From Nitrospirae bacterium JdFR-85 (GTDB lineage: Bacteria; Nitrospirota; Thermodesulfovibrionia; Thermodesulfovibrionales; JdFR-85): 64,000 nucleotides of DNA. Position numbers and translations under genes: made by a program. The stretch is from the NCBI GenBank assembly GCA_002011745.1, contig MTOU01000021.1, forward strand, positions 31,696-95,695. The letters are read 5' to 3'. Positions 18,394 to 29,286 of this stretch are shown here, one piece after another (the stretch's first letter is position 1; each line of letters begins with the position of its first letter). The notes beneath the pieces were generated by a model that made no database searches, was not told the DNA's origin, and was given only the letters and a program-made list of their open reading frames with translations.

Positions 18394-19542
18394 CTAACTC
18401 CCGAGTCTCTTTATTAGCTCCCGGAGGGGTATGCCCTTGTCTTTGGCTATTTTTTTTATATCTTCATACTCAGGGTAGTATCTTTTTATACCATTGTATT
18501 CTACTACCTTGAATCTTATCTTTCCAAACTCAGTCTCTTTCTCCTGTATGTTTCTTTTCAGAATGCTTCTTCTCATCTCATAATATCTTATCCCCAAGGT
18601 GGTGGTCTCGGCAAAGACGATGTCCTTCAATTTCTGAGTATCCTCTCTCTTTGACAGGAGGGTGAGTAGAGTGCCAGGACGGGATTTTTTCATGATTACA
18701 GGAGTGAGATACACCTCAAGGGCTCCTTCCCTTAGAAGTTTCTCTATAAGATATTCATACACCTGTGGATTCATATCATCAATATTGGTTTCCATCACCA
18801 CAACCGTCTCCTCATTGCTGTTTGGAATTTTTTCACCCACAAACACTCTCAGGATGTTTGGTTGTTCCTGAAGCTCCATTGACCCAGCACCATGTCCTAT
18901 CTTCTGGATAATCATCTCATGCATTGGTCCAAAGCCCTTTACAATGGACCTGAGAATTGCAGCCCCTGTAGGTGTAGTGAGTTCCTGCATCACACCGCTT
19001 GAGTAAACAGGGATGCCTTTGAGAAGCTCAGCAGTTGCTGGTGCTGGTACAGGTAGCAACCCATGAGAGGTGTTTACATGGCCACCTCCCACATTAACTG
19101 AAGAAGCATAGACCTCTTTCAATTCTAGATAATCAATACAGAGGAGTGTGCCTATAACATCAACCAGACAGTCTATTGCTGCCAGTTCATGCAAATGCAC
19201 ATCCTCTCGTAAGATTCCATGGACCTTGGCCTCTGCCTCAAATATGTTTGTGAAGACCTCTAAGGCCTTCTCTTTAACAGAGTCTTTCAGCTTAGAATGT
19301 TCAATCAGTGCTCTTATATCTCTGAATCTTTTACCGGCTTGTCCATCTTTAACCACTACATCTATCTTTGTAGCCCTTATACCCTTTCTCTTCACCTCTT
19401 TCTTTTCAATCCTGAATTCATTCCTCAGGCTCTCTTTAAGATTCTTTAAGAGATGTTCAAGGGGGGCACCAAGGTCGGAGAAGGCTCCAAGCAGCATATC
19501 TCCACTTATACCTGAGGAGCAATCAAGATAAGCAATCGTCAT
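18394..19542 (-). CDS. larC: Nickel insertion protein LarC (nickel-pincer cofactor)
   Basis: LarC inserts nickel into the pyridinium bis-thiocarboxylate mononucleotide to make the nickel-pincer cofactor of lactate racemase and related LarA enzymes. The N-terminus IAYLDCSSGISGDMLLGAF is the family signature. The His-rich HGLLPVPAPAT, the ELTTPTGAAIL segment and the C-terminal ferredoxin-like part are present in one uninterrupted frame. The track start at 19566 is a GTG with eight extra hydrophobic residues; the ATG at 19542 fits the family better. larA and larB are not in this window, so the client enzyme is elsewhere. Confidence 0.9.
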   Translation of the reverse strand: MTIAYLDCSSGISGDMLLGAFSDLGAPLEHLLKNLKESLRNEFRIEKKEVKRKGIRATKIDVVVKDGQAGKRFRDIRALIEHSKLKDSVKEKALEVFTNIFEAEAKVHGILREDVHLHELAAIDCLVDVIGTLLCIDYLELKEVYASSVNVGGGHVNTSHGLLPVPAPATAELLKGIPVYSSGVMQELTTPTGAAILRSIVKGFGPMHEMIIQKIGHGAGSMELQEQPNILRVFVGEKIPNSNEETVVVMETNIDDMNPQVYEYLIEKLLREGALEVYLTPVIMKKSRPGTLLTLLSKREDTQKLKDIVFAETTTLGIRYYEMRRSILKRNIQEKETEFGKIRFKVVEYNGIKRYYPEYEDIKKIAKDKGIPLRELIKRLGS

Positions 19543-19629
19543 GAGTATAATGATACAAAATATCACGTTAGGCTTTCAAAAATTTGATTTAAAGGTTACT
19601 GAAGTGATAAAATTTTAATTTAAATCTAA

Positions 19630-21108
<1,479 letters not shown>

Positions 21109-21111
21109 GAA

Positions 21112-22650
21112 ATGTTTAAAGAAAAAATTCTTGTCCTTGATTTTGGTTCCCAGTATACCCAGCTTATTGCCAGAAGGGTGAGGGAGTGTAAGGTATACTC
21201 TGAGATCTATCCTTTTAATGTCTCTGTTGAGAGGATAAAGGAGTTTTCTCCCAAGGGTATAATACTCTCAGGAGGTCCATCAAGTGTATATGATGATGAG
21301 GCTCCTCTGCTTGAGCCTGAGGTGTTCGAACTTGGTATCCCTGTGCTCGGGATATGTTATGGGATGCAGGTTATGGCATATATGCTTGGTGGAGAGGTTA
21401 ACAGGGCCCAGAGGAGAGAGTATGGCAGGGCAGAAATAATTATTGATGATGACAGGGACCTGCTCTGGGGTATTACTGATCGCTCGGTGGTCTGGATGAG
21501 CCATGCTGACCGTATTGACAAATGTCCAAAGGGGTTTCAGCCAATAGCACATACAGAGAACTCTCCAATCGCAGCTATGGCAGATTACAGCAGAAAGCTC
21601 TATGCACTGCAGTTTCATCCAGAAGTGGCCCATACAGAAGAGGGGAAGAGGATCATCCAGAATTTTGTAATTAATATATGTGGTTGCAGGCCAGAATGGC
21701 AAATGTCTTCTTTTATTGATTGGTCTGTGGAGAAGATCAGAGAAAAAGTAGGAGACAAAAAGGTGATCTGTGCACTCAGTGGTGGAGTGGATTCTTCTGT
21801 GACGGCACTGCTGGTGCACAGGGCTGTGGGGGATAACCTTACATGTATCTTTGTAGACAACGGGCTTCTGAGAAAGGGGGAAGCAGAAAAAGTAAGAGAT
21901 ACCTTTCAGAGACACTTCCAGATCAGACTCCTCTTTGTCGATGCCAGAGAGAGGTTTCTGACTCTCTTAAGAGGGGTGGTTGATCCTGAGGAGAAACGGA
22001 AGATCATTGGTAGAGAGTTTATAAAAGTGTTTGAGGAGGAGGCGAGAAAGATAAAGGATGCAGAGTTTCTTGCACAAGGTACACTCTATCCTGATGTGAT
22101 AGAGAGTGTGTCTTTCAAGGGGCCGTCTGCAACCATCAAATCACACCATAATGTGGGAGGTCTACCAGAAGTAATGGATTTGGAGCTGGTTGAGCCCCTC
22201 AGGGAGCTATTCAAAGATGAGGTCAGAGAACTGGGTGAAGAACTGGGGTTACCAGAGGAGATATGCTGGAGACATCCCTTTCCTGGCCCAGGTCTTGCAA
22301 TAAGATGTCTTGGAGAGGTGACACCACATAGACTGGAGATACTGAGGGAGGCAGATGCGATAGTGCTTGAAGAGATTAAAAGGGCGGGTTATTACAGAAA
22401 GGTGTGGCAGGCATTTGCGGTGTTGCTTCCGGTAAGGAGTGTAGGGGTTATGGGTGATGAAAGGACATATGAGTATGTCCTTGCAGTAAGGGCTGTAACA
22501 AGCCTTGATGGTATGACAGCAGACTGGGCAAGACTGCCTGACAGTCTTATGGCACGGATATCAAACAGGATTATTAATGAGGTAAAAGGGATAAACAGAG
22601 TGGTGTATGATATAAGCTCAAAACCGCCGAGTACTATTGAATGGGAATAG
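21112..22650 (+). CDS. guaA: GMP synthase (glutamine-hydrolysing)
   Basis: A 512-residue two-part enzyme converting XMP to GMP. The N-terminal class I glutamine amidotransferase has the catalytic Cys in GICYGMQ (about 82) and His/Glu in [11 protein letters not shown]. The ATP pyrophosphatase domain starts near 205 with the PP-loop [10 protein letters not shown], and the C-terminal dimerisation domain ends with [10 protein letters not shown], a typical terminus. It is tightly coupled to guaB; the next gene starts one base after its stop. Confidence 0.98.
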   Translation: MFKEKILVLDFGSQYTQLIARRVRECKVYSEIYPFNVSVERIKEFSPKGIILSGGPSSVYDDEAPLLEPEVFELGIPVLGICYGMQVMAYMLGGEVNRAQRREYGRAEIIIDDDRDLLWGITDRSVVWMSHADRIDKCPKGFQPIAHTENSPIAAMADYSRKLYALQFHPEVAHTEEGKRIIQNFVINICGCRPEWQMSSFIDWSVEKIREKVGDKKVICALSGGVDSSVTALLVHRAVGDNLTCIFVDNGLLRKGEAEKVRDTFQRHFQIRLLFVDARERFLTLLRGVVDPEEKRKIIGREFIKVFEEEARKIKDAEFLAQGTLYPDVIESVSFKGPSATIKSHHNVGGLPEVMDLELVEPLRELFKDEVRELGEELGLPEEICWRHPFPGPGLAIRCLGEVTPHRLEILREADAIVLEEIKRAGYYRKVWQAFAVLLPVRSVGVMGDERTYEYVLAVRAVTSLDGMTADWARLPDSLMARISNRIINEVKGINRVVYDISSKPPSTIEWE

Positions 22651-22651
22651 T

Positions 22652-23533
22652 ATGATTGATTTTAAAGAGTATATAAATAAACGGCGGGAGGCAGTTGATC
22701 AGTACCTGAGGGAGTATTTCAGTAAAAAGTTTCAACCTGAGATACTTTATAATTCAATCACCTATTCCCTTTTTGCAGGAGGCAAACGTCTCAGACCCCT
22801 TCTTGCCATAGCCTCTTATGAGGCATGCGGTGGTGAGTATTCTCATATCCTGCCCCAGGCTTCAGCTATTGAATTGATCCATACCTATTCCCTTATACAT
22901 GATGACCTTCCAGCCATGGATGATGATGACCTCAGAAGAGGCAAACCTACAAATCACAAGGTCTTTGGAGAGGCTATAGCGATCCTTGCAGGAGATGCCC
23001 TCCTGACAGAGGCCTTTGTAATGTTTTTGAAGAGTGAGTATTTTTCTGCAGATGCCCTTGTAAAGGCGTGCAGAGTGTTGGCAGATGCTGCTGGAGCAAG
23101 GGGGATGGTGGGAGGACAGGCCGAGGATATACTGTCTGAGGGGAAAGAGCCTGATCCTGACACCCTCTTTTTTATTCATACACATAAAACAGGTGCCCTA
23201 ATTAGTGCCTCTGTAAGGATCAGTCCAATTCTTAGTAATGCCCCTCAGAGTATCTATGATTCTTTAACCATCTATGGAGAAAAGATAGGACTTGCATTCC
23301 AGATAGTGGATGACATATTGGATGTGACAGGAGATGAAGAAAAACTGGGCAAAAAAACAGGTGCTGATAAGAAAAAAAAGAAGATGACATATCCTGCCCT
23401 TTACGGGATTGAGAGGTCCAGGGCAGCAGCGAATGAGCTTATAAAGGAGGCCCTTGCTGCCATAAATATGCTTGATGAAAGGGCTGAGCCTTTGAGGGCA
23501 ATAGCAGAGTATATAATCAAAAGAGTTGAGTAA
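22652..23533 (+). CDS. Polyprenyl (farnesyl/geranylgeranyl) diphosphate synthase
   Basis: A 293-residue all-helical trans-prenyltransferase joining isopentenyl diphosphate units. The first aspartate-rich motif reads DDLPAMDDDDLRRGKPTNH and the second DDILDVTGD; GGKRLRP near residue 47 binds IPP. The extra residues between the Asp of the first motif match bacterial IspA-type enzymes. The track start is a TTG inside guaA; the ATG at 22652 directly after the guaA stop is the natural start. Product chain length (C15 or C20) cannot be read reliably. Works downstream of the MEP pathway represented by ispE. Confidence 0.93.
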   Translation: MIDFKEYINKRREAVDQYLREYFSKKFQPEILYNSITYSLFAGGKRLRPLLAIASYEACGGEYSHILPQASAIELIHTYSLIHDDLPAMDDDDLRRGKPTNHKVFGEAIAILAGDALLTEAFVMFLKSEYFSADALVKACRVLADAAGARGMVGGQAEDILSEGKEPDPDTLFFIHTHKTGALISASVRISPILSNAPQSIYDSLTIYGEKIGLAFQIVDDILDVTGDEEKLGKKTGADKKKKKMTYPALYGIERSRAAANELIKEALAAINMLDERAEPLRAIAEYIIKRVE

Positions 23534-24293
23534 GAAAGAGAGACTCGATCTATTACTGTTTAAGAGAGGTCTTGTTGAGAGTAGACAACGTGCCAGAGCA
23601 CTTATTATAGCAGGTAAGGTTCTGGTTGATGGGGTAGCCCTTACAAAGACTGGTGCCCTTGTAAGTCCAGATGCAGATATAACCATTCAGTATGAGCTTC
23701 CCTACGTAAGCAGGGGTGGCCTGAAGTTGCAGGAGGCATTAGATTTCTTCAAAATTGACCTTAAGGATAAGATCGCAATGGATGTTGGTGCCTCTACCGG
23801 AGGTTTTACCGACTGTATACTCCAGAGAGGTGCAAAACGGGTATATGCGGTGGATGTGGGTTATGGTCAGCTACACTGGAGACTGAGAAAAGATCCAAGA
23901 GTGGTGGTAATGGAGAAGACGAATATCCGATATCTCGAAAGGGACAAGATTCCTGAAGATATTGACATAGCAACCATAGACCTCTCCTTTATTTCTCTAA
24001 TAAAGGTTTTACCAAAGGTGAAGGAGTTTCTGGGTCATGGTGCAGAGGTGCTTGCCCTTGTAAAGCCCCAGTTTGAGGTGGGCAGAGAAGAGGTGGAAAA
24101 GGGTGGGGTGGTTAGGTCTGAAGCCAAAAGGCTGAAGGCAGTGCAGAAGGTATGTAACTGCTTAGAGGAACTGGGCTTCAGGATAGAGGGCACAAAGGAG
24201 TGTACTGTTAAGGGACAGAAGAAGGGAAATGTAGAGTACTTTGTGTATGCCATATTGAAAGAGAATCCACCTTTTGTGTTAAAATGCCAGTAA
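23526..24293 (+). CDS. tlyA: TlyA-family rRNA 2'-O-methyltransferase
   Basis: A 255-residue protein combining an N-terminal S4 RNA-binding domain (ERLDLLLFKRGLVESRQRARALI) with an FtsJ-like SAM methyltransferase (AMDVGASTGGFTDCILQRGA and the later DLSFISL). TlyA methylates ribose at cytidines in 16S and 23S rRNA in characterised species; older annotation as haemolysin is historical. It starts at a TTG overlapping the prenyl synthase stop by 8 bases, implying translational coupling. The prenyl synthase-tlyA pairing is seen in many bacteria (known context). Confidence 0.92.
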   Translation: MSKKERLDLLLFKRGLVESRQRARALIIAGKVLVDGVALTKTGALVSPDADITIQYELPYVSRGGLKLQEALDFFKIDLKDKIAMDVGASTGGFTDCILQRGAKRVYAVDVGYGQLHWRLRKDPRVVVMEKTNIRYLERDKIPEDIDIATIDLSFISLIKVLPKVKEFLGHGAEVLALVKPQFEVGREEVEKGGVVRSEAKRLKAVQKVCNCLEELGFRIEGTKECTVKGQKKGNVEYFVYAILKENPPFVLKCQ

Positions 24294-24294
24294 G

Positions 24295-24741
24295 ATGGAA
24301 GAGATTGGTATTGTACAGAGCATTGATGGGGTTATTGCAAAGGTTCTTGTAAAGAGAAAGAGTATCTGTGATAAATGTACTGAGGGGAAATGTTTGCTCA
24401 CTGAGGGTGGAGCAATAATTGAGGCATTCAACCAGGTGAAGGCAAGGGAAGGCCAAAGGGTGAAGGTTGTTTTCCGTCCTTATTCTTATCTGAAGGGGTC
24501 TGTAATTATATATGGTATTCCTGCTATAGCACTGGTTGTAGGTGCTATAGTTGGCAAGGAGTTTTTAAGTAGGTTTATTGAGACGATAGATCCTGACCTT
24601 TTGTCAGCAATTGGGGGCTTTGGACTTTTTCTGATAGCCTTCATTGCTGTAAGAGCGATCACATCAAGAATGGAAAAAAAGGTAGAGTACAAGCCTATTG
24701 TGGAGGAAATACTACCACCAGAGACAGTGGATGAAGAATAG
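24295..24741 (+). CDS. RseC/SoxR-reducing-system family membrane protein
   Basis: A 148-residue protein with an N-terminal cytosolic region carrying clustered cysteines (SICDKCTEGKCLL, about residues 23-34), then two membrane helices (about 65-83 and 100-120). This is the architecture of RseC/MucC proteins, thought to take part in membrane electron transfer that keeps FeS proteins reduced or to feed RnfABCDGE-type complexes. One base separates it from tlyA. Partners such as rnf or rsx genes are not in the window. Function beyond the family is unknown. Confidence 0.85.
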   Translation: MEEIGIVQSIDGVIAKVLVKRKSICDKCTEGKCLLTEGGAIIEAFNQVKAREGQRVKVVFRPYSYLKGSVIIYGIPAIALVVGAIVGKEFLSRFIETIDPDLLSAIGGFGLFLIAFIAVRAITSRMEKKVEYKPIVEEILPPETVDEE

Positions 24742-24784
24742 TTTATTCTGTTGGAGAATTTAAAAATAGAGCAAAGGGGGTAGC

Positions 24785-26872
24785 ATGGGTAAAGTGGATG
24801 TAAAGAATATCAGAACCTTTTCAGTTATTGCCCATAGTGGTGCAGGGAAGACATCTCTGGTTGAAGCAATGCTGTTTAATGCAGGTATGATCGACAGGAT
24901 GGGTTCAGTTGAGGCAGGAAACACAGTAACTGATTATGAACCTGAAGAGATTGAGAGAAAGATATCCATCACTTCTGCAATCGCTTTCTGTGACTGGAAT
25001 AATTACAGACTCAATATTATAGATACCCCTGGTTTTTTGAACTTTATAGAGGATACAAGGGGTTGTCTCAGGGTTTCAGATGGTGCAGTACTGATAGTGA
25101 GTGCAATATCAGGAGTTAAGGCTGAGACAGAAAAGATATGGAAATATGCCTGCGAGTATGAACTGCCAAGAATAGTCTTTGTGAATAAGCTTGATAAAGA
25201 GAATGCGAGTTTTTCAAGGGCGATTGGTGATATAGAGAAGTCTTTTGAGACAGAGGCGATCCCTTTGAATATACCTATTGGTGAGGCAGACAGTTTCTCA
25301 GGGATTGTAGACCTGATAAAGATGAAGGCATATAAATGGGAAAATGGCAAGAGAGTAGAGATAGAGCTTCCTGACTCAGAGGATGTGAATGAGTATAGAA
25401 AGAAACTGGTGGAAAAGATTGCAGAGGCTGATGATGAACTTATAGAGAAGTATCTGGAAGGTGAGGACCTATCTGAAGAAGAGATTATCAGGGGTATAAA
25501 AGAAGGTTCCCTCACAAGGAGGTTTCTCCCTGTGGTCTGTGGAGCTGCCACCCAGAATGTGGGGATAGACCTGCTGATGGATGCCATTGTGCTCTGTCTG
25601 CCTTCTCCTGAAGAGATGGCAAGGATAAGACCGATAGTGGGTAGAAATCCCAAGGATGGTTCAGAAGTGACAAGAAATCCCTCTCCTGAAGCCCCCCTCT
25701 CTGCATATGTATTCAAGACCATAGCTGATCCCTTCGCAGGTAAACTCACTGTGATGAGAGTCTACTCCGGCACCCTCAGGGCAGACTCTACTGTCTATAA
25801 TGCATCCACTGATACAAAGGAGAGGATAGGGCAGGTCTCTTATCTTCTTGGAAAAAAACAGGTTCCTGCACAGACAGCAGGTCCTGGAGAGATTGCTGTG
25901 GTTGCAAAGCTGAAAGAGACCAACACAGGAGACACCATCTGTGATGAGTCAGCACCGATTGTTTTTGATAGAGTAACTTTTGCAGAGCCAATCCTCTCTT
26001 ATGCGATTGCTCCAAAGAGTAAAGGGGATGAAGAGAAGATCAGTGCAGGACTGCACAAGATAGCAGAAGAGGACCCTACCCTAAGGTATTACAGGGACGA
26101 GGAGACCAATGAGCTCATACTTTCAGGTATGGGGCAGGTGCATATTGAGGTGGCTTTACAGAAACTCCAGAGAAAGTTTGGTGTTAGTGTAGAGATGAAG
26201 ACCCCTAAGATACCCTATCGTGAAACGATCAAAGGCAGAGCAAAGGCTCAGGGTAAATACAAGAAACAGACAGGCGGTAGAGGCCAGTATGGTGACTGCT
26301 GGATAGAGATAGAACCACTACCCAGGGGTGCAGGGTTTGAGTTTGTGGACAAGATAGTTGGAGGTGTTATCCCGAGGCAGTATATACCTGCAGTGGAGAA
26401 GGGTATAGTTGAGGCACTTAAAGAAGGGATACTTGCAGGTTATCCAATGGTTGACCTGAGGGTTACTCTCTATGATGGTTCTTACCACTCTGTGGACTCC
26501 TCAGAGCTTGCCTTTAAGATCGCGGGTTCTCTTGCAATTAAGAAGGCAGCCATGGAGGCAAAGCCTGTGTTGCTGGAGCCTATAATGAAGGTGGAGGTGA
26601 TCACTCCAGAGGATACCCTTGGAGCAGTAATAGGAGACCTTAATGCAAAAAGGGGGAAAGTCCAGGGTGTAGAGCCCCAAGCTGGTGGTAATCAGAAGAT
26701 TGTTGCCCTTGTGCCAATGGCTGAGATGCTCACATATGCAAATCAGCTACATAGCCTCACCTCGGGCAGAGGACTCTATACAATGGAATTTTCCCATTAT
26801 GAGGAGGTTCCAGGGAATATTGCACAGAAGATCATTACTGAAAGAAAGACAGAAAAGGAAGCAGCAAAATAA
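24785..26872 (+). CDS. EF-G-like translational GTPase (second EF-G type)
   Basis: A 695-residue five-domain translation factor. The P-loop reads AHSGAGKTSL rather than the AHIDAGKTT of housekeeping EF-G; G3 is DTPGFLNF and G4 NKLDKEN. Domain IV has the TGGRGQYGDC loop. The SGAGKT variant is characteristic of the EF-G2/FusA2-like branch, whose members often have weaker or specialised roles. It is not in a str operon with ribosomal proteins, supporting a non-housekeeping paralogue. A good GGGGG ribosome site precedes the ATG. Confidence 0.92.
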   Translation: MGKVDVKNIRTFSVIAHSGAGKTSLVEAMLFNAGMIDRMGSVEAGNTVTDYEPEEIERKISITSAIAFCDWNNYRLNIIDTPGFLNFIEDTRGCLRVSDGAVLIVSAISGVKAETEKIWKYACEYELPRIVFVNKLDKENASFSRAIGDIEKSFETEAIPLNIPIGEADSFSGIVDLIKMKAYKWENGKRVEIELPDSEDVNEYRKKLVEKIAEADDELIEKYLEGEDLSEEEIIRGIKEGSLTRRFLPVVCGAATQNVGIDLLMDAIVLCLPSPEEMARIRPIVGRNPKDGSEVTRNPSPEAPLSAYVFKTIADPFAGKLTVMRVYSGTLRADSTVYNASTDTKERIGQVSYLLGKKQVPAQTAGPGEIAVVAKLKETNTGDTICDESAPIVFDRVTFAEPILSYAIAPKSKGDEEKISAGLHKIAEEDPTLRYYRDEETNELILSGMGQVHIEVALQKLQRKFGVSVEMKTPKIPYRETIKGRAKAQGKYKKQTGGRGQYGDCWIEIEPLPRGAGFEFVDKIVGGVIPRQYIPAVEKGIVEALKEGILAGYPMVDLRVTLYDGSYHSVDSSELAFKIAGSLAIKKAAMEAKPVLLEPIMKVEVITPEDTLGAVIGDLNAKRGKVQGVEPQAGGNQKIVALVPMAEMLTYANQLHSLTSGRGLYTMEFSHYEEVPGNIAQKIITERKTEKEAAK

Positions 26873-26888
26873 TAAAGCAGGATATCTC

Positions 26889-27356
26889 TTGTTCTTTGTT
26901 GCTTTCTTTTTGTTAATTACAGTTATAGATGCGTCAGCTACTGTAGATATAGAGAAGAATAATTCACTGGTAGTTGTGAGGATTAAGGATGAGAAGCTTT
27001 CTGAGGTACTGAATTATCTGGCAGAGAGGTTTGGATTTGCCCTTGATATAAGGTATCCTCTAACAGAAAGGATTTCAACAGCAATAAAGGCATCTTCTCT
27101 GGAAGAGGTAATAATAAAACTCCTGAGCCTCTATTATATAAAAAATTATTCCATACATTTTGACTCCCAAGGCAATATCAAAGGTGTGAAATTCTATAAA
27201 CCTGGATCCTCAACTAAACCATTTGAGAAGACCTCTATATCTGAGAAGATATCGAAATCTCCTGAAGAACCAGAGGAGGAGGCTCCTGCTGAAAAGGTGC
27301 CATTATATGAGGTGCCCTCGAAGCCCCTTTATCTTCCACCTAAGAGTACCTATTGA
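26889..27356 (+). CDS. Small exported protein with secretin/TonB short N-terminal (STN)-like domain
   Basis: The track ORF begins at 26685 inside the EF-G gene; that part is a shadow. A TTG at 26889, with GCAGGA 6 bases upstream, gives a 155-residue protein with a signal peptide ending DASA and a mature part beginning VDIEKNN. The segment VVVRIKDEKLSEVLNYLAERFGF... resembles the STN domain of secretins and FecA-type receptors (two beta-alpha-beta units). The C-terminal third is Pro/Glu/Lys-rich and low complexity. No catalytic residues. Possibly a periplasmic adaptor; no secretin is nearby. The start codon is uncertain. Confidence 0.65.
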   Translation: MFFVAFFLLITVIDASATVDIEKNNSLVVVRIKDEKLSEVLNYLAERFGFALDIRYPLTERISTAIKASSLEEVIIKLLSLYYIKNYSIHFDSQGNIKGVKFYKPGSSTKPFEKTSISEKISKSPEEPEEEAPAEKVPLYEVPSKPLYLPPKSTY

Positions 27357-27385
27357 AAAATTTGATTTTATAGAGGAGGTTTTCT

Positions 27386-27895
27386 TTGGAAGAGAAAGAG
27401 ATTGTTCCTTTGCTGAGGTCACTGGGGTGTGGTGAGAATGTAATAGCCCATATACTCGCTGTAAGGAGGCTGGCGCTACAAATAGCAGATTCAGTAACCA
27501 TCTCTGTTGACCGTGAGCTTCTTGAAAAGGGTGCAGTTTATCATGATATTGGTAGGGCCAAGACTCATGGGATTGAGCATGCAGTGGTTGGTGCTGAGAT
27601 GGCAAAGAATATGGGGCTTGACGAAAGAGTTATAAGAATCATTGAGAGACATATAGGAGCAGGGATAAGTAGACAAGAGGCTGTAGCGCTTGGTCTGCCT
27701 GAGAGGGATTATATACCAGAGACACCTGAGGAGAAAATAGTAGCATATGCTGACAATCTTATTGATGGAGACAGAGTAGTCAGTTTTGAAGAAGCACTAA
27801 GGAGATTCAAACTCATACTCGGTGAGGACCATCCTGCTGTTGAGAGGTTTATAAAGATGCATAAAGAGATCGAGAACTGGAGGGAAGGTCAATAA
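27386..27895 (+). CDS. HD-domain phosphohydrolase-like protein
   Basis: A 169-residue HD-superfamily protein. The HD metal site is seen as VYHDIGRAKTHGIEH (residues about 51-66), with RHIGAG (about 92) and an Asp in ADNLIDGDR as further ligands. It resembles the stand-alone HD family often annotated as TIGR00295 or HDIG-type hydrolase; natural substrates are not established. The start is a TTG preceded by GAGGAGG. It is preceded by the STN-like gene and followed by the M16 protease gene. Confidence 0.82.
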   Translation: MEEKEIVPLLRSLGCGENVIAHILAVRRLALQIADSVTISVDRELLEKGAVYHDIGRAKTHGIEHAVVGAEMAKNMGLDERVIRIIERHIGAGISRQEAVALGLPERDYIPETPEEKIVAYADNLIDGDRVVSFEEALRRFKLILGEDHPAVERFIKMHKEIENWREGQ

Positions 27896-27939
27896 TTTCA
27901 GTATTTTTAACCTTTTTTTTGTTAATATATTAATTAACT

Positions 27940-29277
27940 ATGAGAAGGGGAGTGGCCAGAAAGGTACTTATCCTACTGGGCATCCTGTTTCTACTGGGGA
28001 CTGCAGATGCCAGTACTGTTAAAGAGTTCATACTCGACAATGGTCTGAAAATACTTGTATCAGAGGATCATAAGGCCCCTATTGCTACCTTCCAGATATG
28101 GTATAGGGTAGGCTCAAGAGATGAACCTGGTGGGAAAAGTGGCATCAGCCATCTGCTTGAACATATGATGTTTAAGGGGAGTAAGAACTTCGGTCCAAAG
28201 ACATTTTCACGACTCATTCAAAAGAACGGTGGTGTTGACAATGCCTTCACCACAAGGGATTATACAATGTATTATGAGACACTTCCTTCTGACAGAATAG
28301 AACTTGCCTTGGAGTTGGAGGCTGACAGGATGAAGAATCTTCTTCTCAGGGATGAGGATGTAAGGTATGAACGTAATGTAGTTATGGAGGAAAGAAGACT
28401 TAGATACGAAGATGACCCCCAGAGCCTTGTGTATGAGGAAGTGGTTGCTACTGCATTTAAGGTGCATCCATATCATAATCCTGTAATAGGCTGGATGTCA
28501 GAGATTGCCAGTATAACAAAGGAAGACCTCTTTAAACATTATAGGTCCTATTATTGTTCCCAGAATGCCTTTATAGTGGTGGCAGGTGATGTAAAGGCAG
28601 AGAAGATACTGAATATGGTAAAAAAATACTTCAGTGATGTTCCTGAATGTCCTGAAAGGAGACCCCTCTCATCTCAGGAGCCCCAGCAGCGGGGTGAAAA
28701 AAGGGTGTATGTGAAGAAAGAAGCAAAATTGCCTTATGTGTTGATTGCCTACCATGTTCCGAGCTTTCCAGATCCAGACAGTGCTGCTCTTGATGTGCTG
28801 AGTTCTGTGCTTTCTGGCAAAAGTGGAAGGTTGTACAAGAAGCTTGTGCGTGACAGGAAAGTGGCAATAGGGGCTTTTGCCTCTTACAATGGATTGCAGA
28901 TTGATCCATTTCTGTTTTTTCTTGGAGGTACAGCGACAGAGGGCACTGATGGCACCACCTTGGAGAAGGCACTACTTGAGGTTGTGGAGGAGATAAAGAG
29001 GAAGTTACCTGAGGAGAAAGAAGTACAGAAGGCAAAGAACCAGATTGAAGCCACCTTTATAATGGGACAGGATTCCATATTCTTTCAGGCAGAGCTTATA
29101 GGGATGTTTGAGATACTTGGAGACTGGCGCCTGAAAGAGAGATATCTTCAACAACTAAACGAGGTTACTCCAGATGATGTCTCTCGTGTAGCAAGAAAAT
29201 ATCTTACCAAGGAGAACAGGACAGTAGGTATACTCATACCCATAGATAGAAAGAAATCAGAAGGAACAGGTCATTAA
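27940..29277 (+). CDS. Secreted M16-family zinc protease
   Basis: A 445-residue insulinase-type metallopeptidase. A signal peptide (about 1-25, ending ADAS) precedes the catalytic domain with the inverted zinc motif HLLEH (about residue 70) and the distal Glu in the LELEADRMKN region. The second, inactive M16 half follows from about 200. Such proteins cleave short peptides in the periplasm. A TATATT box lies 8 bases before the ATG, with no ribosome site, so it may be read from a leaderless message. CdaA follows after 9 bases. Confidence 0.92.
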   Translation: MRRGVARKVLILLGILFLLGTADASTVKEFILDNGLKILVSEDHKAPIATFQIWYRVGSRDEPGGKSGISHLLEHMMFKGSKNFGPKTFSRLIQKNGGVDNAFTTRDYTMYYETLPSDRIELALELEADRMKNLLLRDEDVRYERNVVMEERRLRYEDDPQSLVYEEVVATAFKVHPYHNPVIGWMSEIASITKEDLFKHYRSYYCSQNAFIVVAGDVKAEKILNMVKKYFSDVPECPERRPLSSQEPQQRGEKRVYVKKEAKLPYVLIAYHVPSFPDPDSAALDVLSSVLSGKSGRLYKKLVRDRKVAIGAFASYNGLQIDPFLFFLGGTATEGTDGTTLEKALLEVVEEIKRKLPEEKEVQKAKNQIEATFIMGQDSIFFQAELIGMFEILGDWRLKERYLQQLNEVTPDDVSRVARKYLTKENRTVGILIPIDRKKSEGTGH

Positions 29278-29286
29278 GGGGGCGGA

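Noticed and set aside
21280-21915. 211-aa minus-strand ORF within guaA
   Set aside because: Overlaps conserved GMP synthase motifs; composition rich in His/Cys/Ser is typical of antisense frames here.
25003-25749. 248-aa minus-strand ORF inside the EF-G-like gene
   Set aside because: Ser/Leu-rich low-quality composition and full overlap with a clear translational GTPase; a shadow frame.
26685-26888. N-terminal extension of the STN-like protein ORF
   Set aside because: It lies in the EF-G gene in another frame and would put 68 non-hydrophobic residues before a signal peptide.
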